The notes under the pieces: model-generated
The model's input: the letters and a program-made list of their open reading frames with translations, nothing else
Told to the model about the DNA's origin: nothing
Database searches by the model: none
Made by a program: the position numbers and the translations under genes
In this document: piece by piece, positions 35,858 to 44,585 of the stretch
Numbering within the stretch: position 1 is the first letter of the stretch
How the letters are laid out: each line of letters opens with the position of its first letter
Origin: Polaribacter litorisediminis
GTDB lineage: Bacteria; Bacteroidota; Bacteroidia; Flavobacteriales; Flavobacteriaceae
NCBI RefSeq assembly: GCF_019968605.1
Contig: NZ_CP082966.1
Location: 545,001 to 609,000, forward strand
DNA: 64,000 nucleotides
Direction of reading: 5' to 3'

Positions 35858-37066
35858 ATGACTAAAATAATTATAATAGGAGGAGGAGCAGCAGGATATT
35901 TTACAGCAATAAACGCAAAAGAAAAGAACCAAGATTTGGAGGTTATAATTCTTGAAAAAGGCAAAGATGTTTTGCAAAAAGTAAAGATTTCTGGAGGTGG
36001 TCGGTGTAATGTTACACATGCTTGTTTTGAGCCTAAAGAATTGGTGAAATTTTATCCTAGAGGAGAAAAGGAATTGTTAGGACCTTTTCATCAGTTTATG
36101 ACTGGTGATACTTTTGAGTGGTTTGATGATCGAGGAGTTCCGTTAAAAATTGAAAGTGATAATCGTGTTTTTCCAGAGGCAAACACAAGTCAAGCTATTA
36201 TAGATTGCTTCCAAAATGCTGTTAATACTTTAGGAATAAAAGTGTTAACAAACTGTGGTGTGAATTCCATTTATCAACAAGAAAATAAATGGGTTATCAA
36301 CACAAAAGAACAGGTTTTTGAAGCTGATAAAGTTGTGGTTGCTGCCGGCAGCTCTAAAAGAGTTTGGGAATTATGCGAGACGCTAGATCATTCAATAATT
36401 GAACCAGTTCCTTCATTATTTACCTTTAATATAAATGACAAACGATTGGTAGATTTGTTAGGGATTTCTGTGCCAAATGCAACCGTTAAGATTACAAATA
36501 CAAAACTAGAAGCGTCAGGACCGTTGTTAATTACTCATTGGGGACTGAGCGGACCTGCAGTGTTAAAATTGTCGGCTTTTGGAGCAAGAATTTTAGCAGA
36601 AAAGAAATATCAATATAATGTAGAGGTAAATTGGTTATCAAGATCTACAGATAAGGTATTGAATGTTTTACTGAATTTAAAAAAGAAAGAACCTCGAAAA
36701 ACAGTGATTTTAAAATCACCTTTTACGGAAATTTCAAAGCGTTTGTGGGAACGGTTTGTGTTGTTTTCAGATATTTCTAAAACTCAAAATTGGGCGGATT
36801 TGAATAATGTTCAATTAGAAAAATTGGCAAATCAACTCACTAAAGGAGTATACAATGCCAACGGAAGAACTACTTTTAAAGAAGAGTTTGTAACGGCTGG
36901 AGGCGTTGATTTAAAGGAAATTAACTTTAAAAATTTTGAAAGTAAAAAACATAAAAATCTCTTTTTTGTGGGTGAAGTGTTAAATATTGATGCGGTAACT
37001 GGCGGATTTAATTTTCAGAATGCATGGACAGGTGGTTATATTTGTGCGAAAGCTTTGGCAGAATAA
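35858..37066 (+). CDS. HI0933/YhiN-family flavoprotein
   Basis: A 402-residue FAD-dependent protein. The dinucleotide fold IIIIGGGAAGYFTAINA gives GGGAAG at 8-13; VKISGGGRCNVTHA follows at about 43-56, LITHWGLSGPAVLKLS at about 223-238, TAGGVDLKEI near 349 and the C-terminal FAD motif GEVLNIDAVTGGFNFQNAW near 369-387. The family binds FAD and probably reduces an unknown substrate; precise function is not established. The start MTKIIIIGGG is preferred over the in-frame ATG at 35837 because that lies in the palindrome. Confidence 0.92.
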   Translation: MTKIIIIGGGAAGYFTAINAKEKNQDLEVIILEKGKDVLQKVKISGGGRCNVTHACFEPKELVKFYPRGEKELLGPFHQFMTGDTFEWFDDRGVPLKIESDNRVFPEANTSQAIIDCFQNAVNTLGIKVLTNCGVNSIYQQENKWVINTKEQVFEADKVVVAAGSSKRVWELCETLDHSIIEPVPSLFTFNINDKRLVDLLGISVPNATVKITNTKLEASGPLLITHWGLSGPAVLKLSAFGARILAEKKYQYNVEVNWLSRSTDKVLNVLLNLKKKEPRKTVILKSPFTEISKRLWERFVLFSDISKTQNWADLNNVQLEKLANQLTKGVYNANGRTTFKEEFVTAGGVDLKEINFKNFESKKHKNLFFVGEVLNIDAVTGGFNFQNAWTGGYICAKALAE

Positions 37067-37164
37067 TAAAAAGAAGCATATTATTCTTAACGAAGAATGA
37101 GGAGCAATCTTAACTATTAAAATTTTTATATTAGTATCGAAAATATAATTTTACGGGTAAAAAG

Positions 37165-37208
37165 TTCTCGATACAATTTCGAAAAAAATCGAAATCACTC
37201 GAACTGAC
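37165..37208. repeat. Palindromic intergenic repeat (CTCGATACAATTTCGA type)
   Basis: TTCTCGATACAATTTCGA, then AAAAAA, then TCGAAATCACTCGAA: nested inverted arms TTTCGA/TCGAAA and CTCGA/TCGAA. It matches a palindrome recalled as frequent in flavobacterial chromosomes; only one copy occurs in this window. Confidence 0.55.
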
Positions 37209-37240
37209 AAACTAATAACGAATAACCAAAAACCATTATT

Positions 37241-37798
37241 ATGGCATTAACAGAGTCAAACGAATTTAAAATAGGCACAAAAGCACTCGATTTTAATTTA
37301 GTAAATGCAATTGACGATACATTATATTCTTTAGATCAATTAAAGGGAGAAAAAGGAACGGTTATGATGTTTATTTGTAATCATTGTCCGTTTGTAATTC
37401 ATGTAAATGATGAATTAGTAAAAATGGCCAATGAGTATCAGCAAAAAGGGATCAATTTTATTGCAATAAGTTCTAATGAGATTGAAAATTATCCGCAGGA
37501 TGCACCAAAATTTATGAAAGAAGTTGCGACAAAATTAAACTATCCTTTTCCTTATTTGTTTGATGAAACACAAGAAGTAGCTAAAAATTATGATGCGGCT
37601 TGTACTCCAGATTTTTATGTTTTTGATGCCAATTTAAAATCCGTTTATCACGGACAACTAGATGATTCTAGACCTGGAAACGGAAAACTAGTCACAGGAA
37701 TCGATTTGCGAAAATCTTTGGATAATTTATTAAATAATAATCCTGTATTAGAAAATCAAAAGCCAAGTGTTGGTTGCGGTATTAAGTGGAAAAAATAG
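37241..37798 (+). CDS. Thioredoxin-family protein (AhpC/TSA-like)
   Basis: A 185-residue cytoplasmic thioredoxin-fold protein with no signal peptide. The N-terminal F-K-I-G-T-K-A-L-D-F-N-L is typical of AhpC/TSA domains, and the active site is C-N-H-C-P-F with Cys46 and Cys49, a CxxC dithiol. The C-terminus PSVGCGIKWK is the hallmark of a widespread Bacteroidota/cyanobacterial subgroup whose substrate is not known. It probably reduces peroxides or protein disulfides. Monocistronic. Confidence 0.9.
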   Translation: MALTESNEFKIGTKALDFNLVNAIDDTLYSLDQLKGEKGTVMMFICNHCPFVIHVNDELVKMANEYQQKGINFIAISSNEIENYPQDAPKFMKEVATKLNYPFPYLFDETQEVAKNYDAACTPDFYVFDANLKSVYHGQLDDSRPGNGKLVTGIDLRKSLDNLLNNNPVLENQKPSVGCGIKWKK

Positions 37799-37810
37799 AT
37801 GGTTGTTCGG

Positions 37811-37837
37811 TTATTTCAATGCAGAATTGGTGTTAGA
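37811..37837 (-). pseudogene. Nine-codon tail of a lost paralogue of the 200-589 gene
   Basis: Read leftward, these bases encode SNTNSALK and a stop. The gene at 200-589 ends TNTNSALK and stop with the DNA nearly identical (AATGCAGAATTGGTNTTAG in both). Upstream of this block no further similarity is readable. A short copied or surviving 3' end is the simplest reading. Confidence 0.5.
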
Positions 37838-37908
37838 TTAACGTTAATGACTTTTCAATAATTTTTATAATTATTAGAGTTGGTTTCTATGGCTAGAATC
37901 AAACTAAA

Positions 37909-38142
37909 CTATCCGATTTCGCCTCTATGCGGTTTTAAAGCATCTCTAAAAATTTTCATGTCGGCTTCATCTACAGTAATAAAGGCAGCCACTAACATGG
38001 GGTTTTTCTCTTGAATATCAATTTCATGAAAATTTAAGTTTTCAATGGTTGCAAAATCTTTTAAATGAATGGTGTGATGTTTTGCGGTTTCTTTAGCATC
38101 AGGGCCTCTAAAGTCCCATAATAATTTTATTTTTCTGGACAT
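37909..38142 (-). CDS. Small conserved protein (77 aa)
   Basis: A 77-residue cytoplasmic protein opening MSRKIKLLWDFRGPDAKETA, with HHTIHLKDF in the middle and a C-terminal ITVDEADMKIFRDALKPHRG. It resembles small Bacteroidota proteins of unknown function placed beside thiamine pyrophosphokinase. It starts three bases after the stop of that kinase gene (same strand), so they are co-transcribed. The HH-T-I-H cluster could bind metal, which is speculation. Confidence 0.7.
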   Translation of the reverse strand: MSRKIKLLWDFRGPDAKETAKHHTIHLKDFATIENLNFHEIDIQEKNPMLVAAFITVDEADMKIFRDALKPHRGEIG

Positions 38143-38144
38143 TT

Positions 38145-38756
38145 TTATGTTTTATGTTGGATGAAAATAAATAAATTTCCACGTTCAAAAGTAATGTTTA
38201 TTTGGTTTTTTGTCGCTTTATTTCTTGTTCCAATTCTTTCTCCAAAGGTTAAACTTTCTTTGTTTAATTCATATTCTAATCCTTTTGTGAAAATATTTAT
38301 GGCATTTGGGAACGGCACTAAAGAAATAATCTGATCTTTACAATTTGTAATTTCTGTGCTTTTATCAGCCAAAAAATAAGAACTATGGTTGTCAAAAAAG
38401 GTGAGTTCTAATTTGTTTTTCCATTGAATTGCGGAATGTAAATTACCTAAAAAATGATCTTGTTCTTTTCCGCTTGCTCCAAAAACATCAATACTGATGT
38501 AGCCTTTGTCAAAGAGAATTTGTAAAGCTTTGTCAAAATCTGTAAAATTTTGATTTGGTGTATGAATCACTTCAATATTTTTTAGAATTTCTTGTGAGGA
38601 ATCTAAATCACCACAAACAAAATTTGGAATAATATTATTTTCCTCTAAAAAGTGATAGGCGCCATCTGTTGCGCAAATAATATCGTATTTCGAAACATCT
38701 GGAAGTTCTGTTGGAGGTTCTCCGTTGAGTAATAAGAAAACTTTTTTGTCTTTCAT
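38145..38756 (-). CDS. Thiamine pyrophosphokinase
   Basis: A 203-residue cytoplasmic enzyme transferring pyrophosphate from ATP to thiamine. Family marks: L-L-N-G-E-P-P near 9-15, CATDGAYHFLEE near 28-39 and VCGDLDSS near 47-54, followed by D-F-D-K-A-L and the V-F-G-A-S-G-K-E-Q-D-H block where G-A-x-G-G-R-x-D-H is usual. A C-terminal thiamine-binding domain follows. The ATG giving MKDKKVFLLL is chosen; an upstream ATG at 38786 adds ten residues of no known role. Confidence 0.92.
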   Translation of the reverse strand: MKDKKVFLLLNGEPPTELPDVSKYDIICATDGAYHFLEENNIIPNFVCGDLDSSQEILKNIEVIHTPNQNFTDFDKALQILFDKGYISIDVFGASGKEQDHFLGNLHSAIQWKNKLELTFFDNHSSYFLADKSTEITNCKDQIISLVPFPNAINIFTKGLEYELNKESLTFGERIGTRNKATKNQINITFERGNLFIFIQHKT

Positions 38757-38775
38757 TTTTGCAAAAATACAAACA

Positions 38776-38812
38776 AAAAGCATCATTTCTAAGTTTAGAA
38801 TTGATGCTTTTA
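38776..38812 (-). terminator. Terminator after the ExbB-like gene
   Basis: AAAAGCATCA..TTCTAA pairs with TTAGAA..TGATGCTTTT; a T tract follows in the leftward direction. It separates the ExbB-like gene from the kinase gene. Confidence 0.7.
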
Positions 38813-38834
38813 TAAACTATAAAAAATAGGTGGA

Positions 38835-39173
38835 CTATTTTTTTATCCCGATTAATATCATACTGAAAAGTTTTCCTAAAAGAAAAATCACCATTCCAAA
38901 AGTTGGAGATAGAAGACTCACCTTAAGTCCGCCAGCCATCATTTCTGAAGAAATTTTTCCACTATCGGCAGAAATGATTTCTAACGCTCCTAAAAGACCG
39001 ATTACAAAACCTAAAACTCCAAACACAAAAGAAAATAAAGCTAATGCGTTTATGAGTTTGTGTGTTTTTTCTAAATTGTCTTTTAAGCCTTTTACAAATA
39101 AAATTACAATAACAATTAATAAGATTAATAACGGAACCATAAATAGGGGTCCACCTTCTAAAATAAAATTCAT
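38835..39173 (-). CDS. Small MotA/TolQ/ExbB-like channel protein
   Basis: A 112-residue membrane protein with three hydrophobic segments (about 9-27, 42-65 and 88-108). The opening F-x-x-G-G-P-L-F-M-V-P-L and the small-residue-rich G-G-L-K-V-S-L-L-S-P-T-F-G correspond to parts of the MotA/TolQ/ExbB fold, though the protein is half the usual length. No ExbD or TonB partner lies nearby, so an energising role is only a guess. Confidence 0.72.
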   Translation of the reverse strand: MNFILEGGPLFMVPLLILLIVIVILFVKGLKDNLEKTHKLINALALFSFVFGVLGFVIGLLGALEIISADSGKISSEMMAGGLKVSLLSPTFGMVIFLLGKLFSMILIGIKK

Positions 39174-39378
39174 ACTATATGTTTTTAAGATTATGTTGCT
39201 AAAGTATTTATTATTGAGATTGCAAAATTATTTTAGCGACCAAATACCAATTTTGATCTGGTTTTAACAAATATCGTATTTTTAAGGCATTCCTTATAAA
39301 AACTGTTGAAACCCTTGTCAAATTGGTATTTCGTCTATTTTATCGTTGAATACATTAAAAAAATAGTTTATTTGTAAG

Positions 39379-40434
39379 ATGAACAAAGCCGTTTTAAAAA
39401 TTTTAAAGAAACTTCCTTTTCACTTTCTTTTTTGGACAGTGGTTTGGTTTTTCTTTTCTAGTTTTTTTAGTGTAGGCTCTACAAACGAAAATTTTATATT
39501 TTGGTTTTCTACCATTTTAAGTGCCATTGCAATCGTTGCTTCGTATGTTTTTGGATACTATTTAATTCCTGTTTTTTTAATCACTAAAAAGTATAAACGG
39601 TTTATTTTATATTCGTTTTATGCAGGCGTTTTTATTGTTTGTGCTGTGTTAATGACGGTTGTTTTTGGGTTTGTATTTTTTTATCATTTAGAGTTTCAAA
39701 GAATGCCCGCTTTAACTAAAAATTCGGCTGTTATATTGGTTTGTGTGTTATTGATTATTGCGCTAACAAGCGCATTTAAAATTTTAAAAGACACATATAA
39801 ATCTTTGGATGAAAAGAAAACGTTAGAGAATAAGGTTCTACAAACACAATTGCAATTAAAAGAACAAGAATTAAAGTTTTTAAAAATGCAAATTCATCCT
39901 CATTTTTTGTTTAATACATTAAACACACTGTACGGATTCGCGTTGAAAAAATCAGAAAAAGCACCAGAGATGATTTTAAAATTATCAAACTTGTTAGATT
40001 ATATTTTATATCAAGTTGATAAGCCATTAGTGCTTTTACAAGATGAAATTAATCATATTGAAGATTATGTTTCTTTAGAGAAATCTAGGTTTCAAGAAAG
40101 TTTACAAATTACTTTTTATAAAAATCTAATTCCTGAAAACCTTGAAATTGCACCCATGCTATTATTACCTTTTGTAGAAAACGCATTTAAACATGGAATA
40201 CAAATTGATGGAGTTGTACATGTAAAAATGAATTTAAAATTGGACGAAAATAATTTGAATTTTACCATTGAAAACTCCGCTAAAAACAAAGAGAGTCCTA
40301 AAAAAGGAATCGGATTAGAAAACATTAAAAAAAGGTTGGAAATGTTGTATTCAAAAAAATATTTTTTAGAAATTTTACAAGAAGAAAATTTGTTTAAAGT
40401 CCATTTAAAAATCCCCATAAAAAATGAGGAGTAA
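39379..40434 (+). CDS. LytS-type sensor histidine kinase
   Basis: A 351-residue membrane kinase. Four hydrophobic segments fill residues 12-135, a coiled-coil helix follows (about 141-170), and the His_kinase domain has MQIHPHFLFNTLNTLYG at 170-186 with phospho-acceptor His in the H-P-H-F box. The HATPase part shows FVENAFKHGI near 261-270 and the G-box GIGLENIKKRL near 312-322. The sensed signal is unknown; no extracellular domain is visible. Its 3' end overlaps the response regulator by 11 bases, so the pair is a dedicated system. Confidence 0.93.
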   Translation: MNKAVLKILKKLPFHFLFWTVVWFFFSSFFSVGSTNENFIFWFSTILSAIAIVASYVFGYYLIPVFLITKKYKRFILYSFYAGVFIVCAVLMTVVFGFVFFYHLEFQRMPALTKNSAVILVCVLLIIALTSAFKILKDTYKSLDEKKTLENKVLQTQLQLKEQELKFLKMQIHPHFLFNTLNTLYGFALKKSEKAPEMILKLSNLLDYILYQVDKPLVLLQDEINHIEDYVSLEKSRFQESLQITFYKNLIPENLEIAPMLLLPFVENAFKHGIQIDGVVHVKMNLKLDENNLNFTIENSAKNKESPKKGIGLENIKKRLEMLYSKKYFLEILQEENLFKVHLKIPIKNEE

Positions 40435-41110
40435 ACTAAAATGTGTTGTTGTTGATGATGAACCAATGGCAAGAGAAATCATAGAAACCTATATTACCAA
40501 AACTCCTAATTTAGAAGTTTTAGCAAGTTGTAAAGATGCTGCAGAGGCTATTTTGTTTGCCCAAGAAAATGAGGTTGATTTGTTTTTTTTGGATATAAAT
40601 ATGCCAGAGATTTCAGGTTTGAGTTTCGCGAAAATCATCAAAAATAAATCACAAATTATTTTTACAACGGCTTATAGAGAGTATGCAATTGAAGGATTTA
40701 ATTTAAATGTGGTCGATTATTTGTTAAAACCCATTTCATTTGATCGGTTTTTACAAGCGGTTCAAAAGGTTTCTCAATCAGAAATTGCAAAGAATAATAA
40801 CGATTTTATGTTTGTTAGATCAGACAGAAAAATGGTAAAAATCGATTTTAAATCCATTTTATATATTGAAAGTTTAAGCGACTATCTGAAGATTTTTACG
40901 ACTGATAAAATCATTGTAATTAGAGAAACCATTACTAGTTTAGAAGAAAAACTACCTTCAAAAAAGTTTATCAGAATTCATCGATCTTTTATCGTTTCGT
41001 TCAAAAACATTAGTTCTTACACAAATGAGTTTATAGAAATTAATCAAAAAGCATTGCCAATCAGCAGAAGTTATAAAGAATCCGTTTTACAAAAATTAGC
41101 AAAAGTGTAG
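40424..41110 (+). CDS. LytTR-family response regulator
   Basis: A 228-residue regulator. Receiver domain: acidic pair Asp11-Asp12, phospho-acceptor Asp57 in FFLDINMPE, Thr/Ala box TTAY near 85 and Lys104 in LLKPI. The LytTR DNA-binding domain covers about 125-228, with KIDFKSILYIESLSDYLKI and FIRIHRSFIV typical of the fold. It overlaps the kinase gene. Targets are unknown; the diphosphomevalonate decarboxylase gene follows after 35 bases. Confidence 0.94.
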   Translation: MRSKLKCVVVDDEPMAREIIETYITKTPNLEVLASCKDAAEAILFAQENEVDLFFLDINMPEISGLSFAKIIKNKSQIIFTTAYREYAIEGFNLNVVDYLLKPISFDRFLQAVQKVSQSEIAKNNNDFMFVRSDRKMVKIDFKSILYIESLSDYLKIFTTDKIIVIRETITSLEEKLPSKKFIRIHRSFIVSFKNISSYTNEFIEINQKALPISRSYKESVLQKLAKV

Positions 41111-41145
41111 GGTAAACCTTATTTTTGTTTTAAAATTTTTAAACC

Positions 41146-42231
41146 TTGAATACAGATCAGTTTTTAGTAAAATCACAATTAGAATCTATAGATTCAGCTA
41201 GTTTTACATGGCAAACTCCGAGTAATATCGCACTTGTAAAATATTGGGGAAAGAGCAATCCTCAAATTCCAAAAAACGCTTCTATCAGTTTTACTTTAAA
41301 TAATTGTCATACAATTACTACCATAGATTTTATTAGAAAAGAAAAATCTAAAAATGTTACTTTCAAGATGTTTTTTGAAGGCGAACAAAAGGACGAATTC
41401 AAACCTAAAATTGCAGAATTTTTTAAGAGAGTGCAGCGATATTGTCCTTATATTTTTGATTATGAAATGACCATCAATTCAGAAAATTCTTTTCCGCATT
41501 CAAGCGGAATTGCTTCTTCGGCAAGTGGTTTAAGTGCCATTGCCATGTGTTTAATGAGTTTAGAAAAAGAATTGTCTTCAGAAATTTCTACGGAATTCAT
41601 GGATAAAAAAGCGTCTTTTTTAGCAAGATTAGGTTCAGGAAGTGCTAGTAGAAGCATTCAAGGGCCTTTGGTCGTTTGGGGAAAACATCTTGAAATTGAA
41701 GGAAGTTCAGATTTATTTGGAGTACAATTTCCATATAAAGTACATTCAGTTTTTGAGAACTATCAAGATGTAATTTTGCTTGTAGATAAAGGTGAAAAAC
41801 AAGTTTCAAGTACCCTTGGTCATAATTTAATGATCGATCATCCGTATGCAGAAAATCGTTTTAAGCAAGCGAATGAAAACTTAGGCAAAATGTCTAAAAT
41901 TCTACAAGAAGGCGACATGAAAAATTTCATCAATTTAGTGGAAAGTGAGGCATTAACTTTACATGCCATGATGATGACTAGCGATCCTTATTTTATTTTG
42001 ATGAAGCCTAACACGTTAGAAATTATCAATAAAATTTGGGAATACCGTCAAGAAAATAAGAGCAATATTTGTTTTACTTTAGATGCTGGTGCAAATGTAC
42101 ATGTGTTGTTCCCAGAAAATGAGAAGGAAGCCATTCATCAATTTATAAAGCAAGAGTTGTCTTTATATTGTGATAATAATCAGTATATTAGCGACCGAGT
42201 TGGTTTGGGAGCAAAAATACTCTCAAACTAA
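41146..42231 (+). CDS. mvaD: Diphosphomevalonate decarboxylase
   Basis: A 361-residue GHMP-fold enzyme that makes isopentenyl diphosphate from mevalonate diphosphate with ATP. Signature blocks: SNIALVKYWGK at 26-36, PHSSGIASSASGLSAIAM at 117-134, LARLGSGSASRSI near 165-177 and LDAGANVHVLF near 306. Start is TTG at 41146, the only start giving a full N-terminus before the S-N-I-A-L-V-K motif. It heads a run with a MORN-repeat gene, mevalonate kinase and a prenyltransferase. Confidence 0.96.
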   Translation: MNTDQFLVKSQLESIDSASFTWQTPSNIALVKYWGKSNPQIPKNASISFTLNNCHTITTIDFIRKEKSKNVTFKMFFEGEQKDEFKPKIAEFFKRVQRYCPYIFDYEMTINSENSFPHSSGIASSASGLSAIAMCLMSLEKELSSEISTEFMDKKASFLARLGSGSASRSIQGPLVVWGKHLEIEGSSDLFGVQFPYKVHSVFENYQDVILLVDKGEKQVSSTLGHNLMIDHPYAENRFKQANENLGKMSKILQEGDMKNFINLVESEALTLHAMMMTSDPYFILMKPNTLEIINKIWEYRQENKSNICFTLDAGANVHVLFPENEKEAIHQFIKQELSLYCDNNQYISDRVGLGAKILSN

Positions 42232-42246
42232 CAAATTAAAAAAAGT

Positions 42247-42639
42247 ATGAAAAAATCAGCTTTTCTTCTTATTGCGGTTGCTTTTTTAACCATTTCATCT
42301 ACAAAACAAAAGGTTGTTTGGCTAGACAAAGATTTAAAAGAAACCAAACAATCTGAAGCTCTTTATTACAGGAATGTTTCTAATTTAAAAGGCGAAGTCA
42401 CTTTTTATTTTAAGAGTAGAAATGTATATAGAAAAGTTTTTTATGCTTCTCAGAAGCTATCAGGTAATTTCTATGAGTACTATGCTTCTGGAGAATTAAA
42501 AGAAGTGGGTACATACGAAAACGGTGTTCGAGAGGGCAATTGGAAGTTGTATTATAAAAACGGAAAGATTAGACAAAAAGGGAGGTATTCAAATGGCGAA
42601 AAAGTAGGTGTTTGGAAAACTTTTTATAAAAATAATTAA
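42247..42639 (+). CDS. Exported MORN-repeat protein
   Basis: A 130-residue protein with an N-terminal signal peptide (residues 4-18) and C-terminal MORN-type repeats: LSGNFYEYYASGELKEVG, TYENGVREGNWKLYYKNGK and GRYSNGEKVGVWKTFY. Similar proteins are labelled YwqK antitoxins in databases, but the signal peptide argues for an envelope role here. It lies 15 bases after mvaD, in the mevalonate run, with no obvious metabolic link. Confidence 0.82.
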   Translation: MKKSAFLLIAVAFLTISSTKQKVVWLDKDLKETKQSEALYYRNVSNLKGEVTFYFKSRNVYRKVFYASQKLSGNFYEYYASGELKEVGTYENGVREGNWKLYYKNGKIRQKGRYSNGEKVGVWKTFYKNN

Positions 42640-42664
42640 TAAATACGTATTCAGTTATTATTCG

Positions 42665-42672
42665 TATTTTTG
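42665..42672 (+). promoter_or_regulatory. TAnnTTTG promoter box for mevalonate kinase
   Basis: TATTTTTG lies 18 bases before the ATG at 42691, so transcription may start very near the codon. Confidence 0.6.
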
Positions 42673-42690
42673 TGTCATAAATGTAAAAAA

Positions 42691-43617
42691 ATGAAAGGAC
42701 CACTTTTTTATGCTAAAATTTTGCTTTTTGGTGAATATGGAATTATTAAAGACTCAAAAGGTTTAGCAATTCCGTTTAATGCTTACAGAGGGGCTTTAAA
42801 AACTTCCAATAATTTAGAAGGAAAACAAAAAGAATCCAACGAAAATCTGCATAAATTTTACAATTATATTTCAGCATTAAAATCAGATTTAATCTCTTTT
42901 GATTTAGCTAGTTTTAATTCAGATTTAGAGAAAGGAATGTACTTTGATTCTTCAATTCCGCAAGGGTATGGAGTGGGTAGTTCTGGAGCTTTAGTAGCTT
43001 CTATTTATGATGAATATGCCAACGATAAAATTACAGTTCTAGAAAATTTAACAAGAGATAAATTGTTGAAACTAAAAGCAATTTTTTCTTTAATGGAGTC
43101 TTTTTTCCATGGTAAAAGTTCGGGTTTAGATCCTTTAAACAGTTATTTAAGTTTACCAATTTTAATCAATTCTAAAGAAAATATAGAAGCAGCGGGAATT
43201 CCGTCTCAAAAAGAAGGAAAAGGAGCTGTGTTCTTATTAGATTCAGAACAAATTGGTGAAACAGAACCTATGGTGAACATTTTTATGAATAAAATGAAGA
43301 ATGAAGGTTTTAGAAATATGTTGAGTGGGGAGTTTTCGAAACATACAGATGCATGTATCGAAAATTTTTTACAAGGTGATGCTACTTCTTTGTTTAAAAA
43401 TGTAAAGAGTCTAAGCAAGGTGGTTTTAAAGAATTTTAAACCAATGATTCCTGATGCTTTTCATAAAGTTTGGGAAAAAGGTTTAAGAACAAACGATTAC
43501 TATTTAAAGCTTTGTGGGTCAGGTGGTGGAGGTTATATCTTAGGATTCACCGAAGACTACGAAAAAGCTCAAAAAAGTTTGAAAGACTATAAATTAGAAT
43601 TAGTTTATAGATTCTAA
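42691..43617 (+). CDS. Mevalonate kinase
   Basis: A 308-residue cytoplasmic GHMP kinase phosphorylating mevalonate. It starts YAKILLFGEYGIIKDSKGLA, with the lysine-glutamate pair typical of the family; the ATP loop is PQGYGVGSSGAL at 90-101, and the C-terminal LKLCGSGGGGYILGF closes the fold near 277-291. FHGKSSGLDPLN at about 137-148 provides the catalytic Asp. The ATG at 42691 is chosen; the earlier frame start at 42670 is a TTG within the promoter box. Confidence 0.9.
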   Translation: MKGPLFYAKILLFGEYGIIKDSKGLAIPFNAYRGALKTSNNLEGKQKESNENLHKFYNYISALKSDLISFDLASFNSDLEKGMYFDSSIPQGYGVGSSGALVASIYDEYANDKITVLENLTRDKLLKLKAIFSLMESFFHGKSSGLDPLNSYLSLPILINSKENIEAAGIPSQKEGKGAVFLLDSEQIGETEPMVNIFMNKMKNEGFRNMLSGEFSKHTDACIENFLQGDATSLFKNVKSLSKVVLKNFKPMIPDAFHKVWEKGLRTNDYYLKLCGSGGGGYILGFTEDYEKAQKSLKDYKLELVYRF

Positions 43618-43632
43618 AACAACCTTTACTTA

Positions 43633-44550
43633 ATGAATATCTCTAAAGCGAAAACTTTTTTTTATAAAATATTTAGCTTGTTATCGGTCGTTAGAGGATA
43701 TAATATTTTGGTGCTCATTGTAGCACAATATTTAGCATCTATTTTTATATTTTCTCCAGAAAAGTCAATAAGCCACGTTGTTTTTGACATTCATTTATTT
43801 TATATTGTATTCGCTTCTGTTTGTGTTGTCGCTGCCGGTTATATCATCAATAATTTTTATGATGATAAAGTAGATAAAATTAATAGACCTTTAAAAACAG
43901 GTTTAGATAATTTTGTGAAACAAGAAACAAAGTTTAGGCTTTATTTTTTTCTAAATTTTTTGGGTTTTGTATTTGGTTTTTTTGTTTCATGGCGTGCTGC
44001 ATTGTTTTTTGCCGTGTATATCTTTGGCATTTGGTTTTATTCTCATAAACTTAAGAAGTATCCTTTTACCGGGTTGTTCTCAGCAACTATTTTAACACTG
44101 ATGCCTTTTTTTGTTATTTTTATCTACTATAAAAACTTCTCTGAAATCATTTTTATTCATGCTATTTTCTTGTTTTTGGTGATTATGGTGAGAGAATTAA
44201 TTAAAGATTTACAAAACATGAAAGGAGCAATTGCCAATAATTATGCTACTTTTCCGGTAGTTTATGGCGAAATAAAAACAAAGAAATTATCTATTTTATT
44301 ATTAGCTTTAACTTTAGTTCCGGCTGTTTATTTATTCAGTTATCCAGAATTAAGCGATATGAAATACTATTTTTATTTGGCTCTGGTCATACTTGTATTC
44401 GTAGCTTTTTATCTTTGGAAATCAACTGAAAGAAATCAATATCGATTTTTGCACAACGTTTTAAAGTTACTTCTTTTAATTGGTGTTTTTAGTTTGGTTT
44501 TTATTGATACTTCTCTTATATTAGAAAAAGTAATTGATAGATTGAATTAA
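43633..44550 (+). CDS. UbiA-family prenyltransferase
   Basis: A 305-residue membrane enzyme with about nine hydrophobic segments. The first aspartate-rich site is NNFYDDKVDKINRPLKTG at 73-90; the second region contains VRELIKDLQNMKGAIANNYA near 187-206. UbiA enzymes move a polyprenyl group to an acceptor; relatives beside mevalonate kinase in Bacteroidota are often annotated as geranylgeranylglycerol-phosphate geranylgeranyltransferase. The acceptor is not clear from sequence. It begins 15 bases after mevalonate kinase and probably shares its transcript. Confidence 0.9.
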   Translation: MNISKAKTFFYKIFSLLSVVRGYNILVLIVAQYLASIFIFSPEKSISHVVFDIHLFYIVFASVCVVAAGYIINNFYDDKVDKINRPLKTGLDNFVKQETKFRLYFFLNFLGFVFGFFVSWRAALFFAVYIFGIWFYSHKLKKYPFTGLFSATILTLMPFFVIFIYYKNFSEIIFIHAIFLFLVIMVRELIKDLQNMKGAIANNYATFPVVYGEIKTKKLSILLLALTLVPAVYLFSYPELSDMKYYFYLALVILVFVAFYLWKSTERNQYRFLHNVLKLLLLIGVFSLVFIDTSLILEKVIDRLN

Positions 44551-44563
44551 TTTTCAATTTAAG

Positions 44564-44571
44564 TACCTTTG
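44564..44571 (+). promoter_or_regulatory. TAnnTTTG promoter box for the pseudouridine synthase
   Basis: TACCTTTG lies 14 bases before the ATG at 44586, a spacing like that of the mevalonate kinase box. Confidence 0.6.
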
Positions 44572-44585
44572 CAAAAATTTTAATA

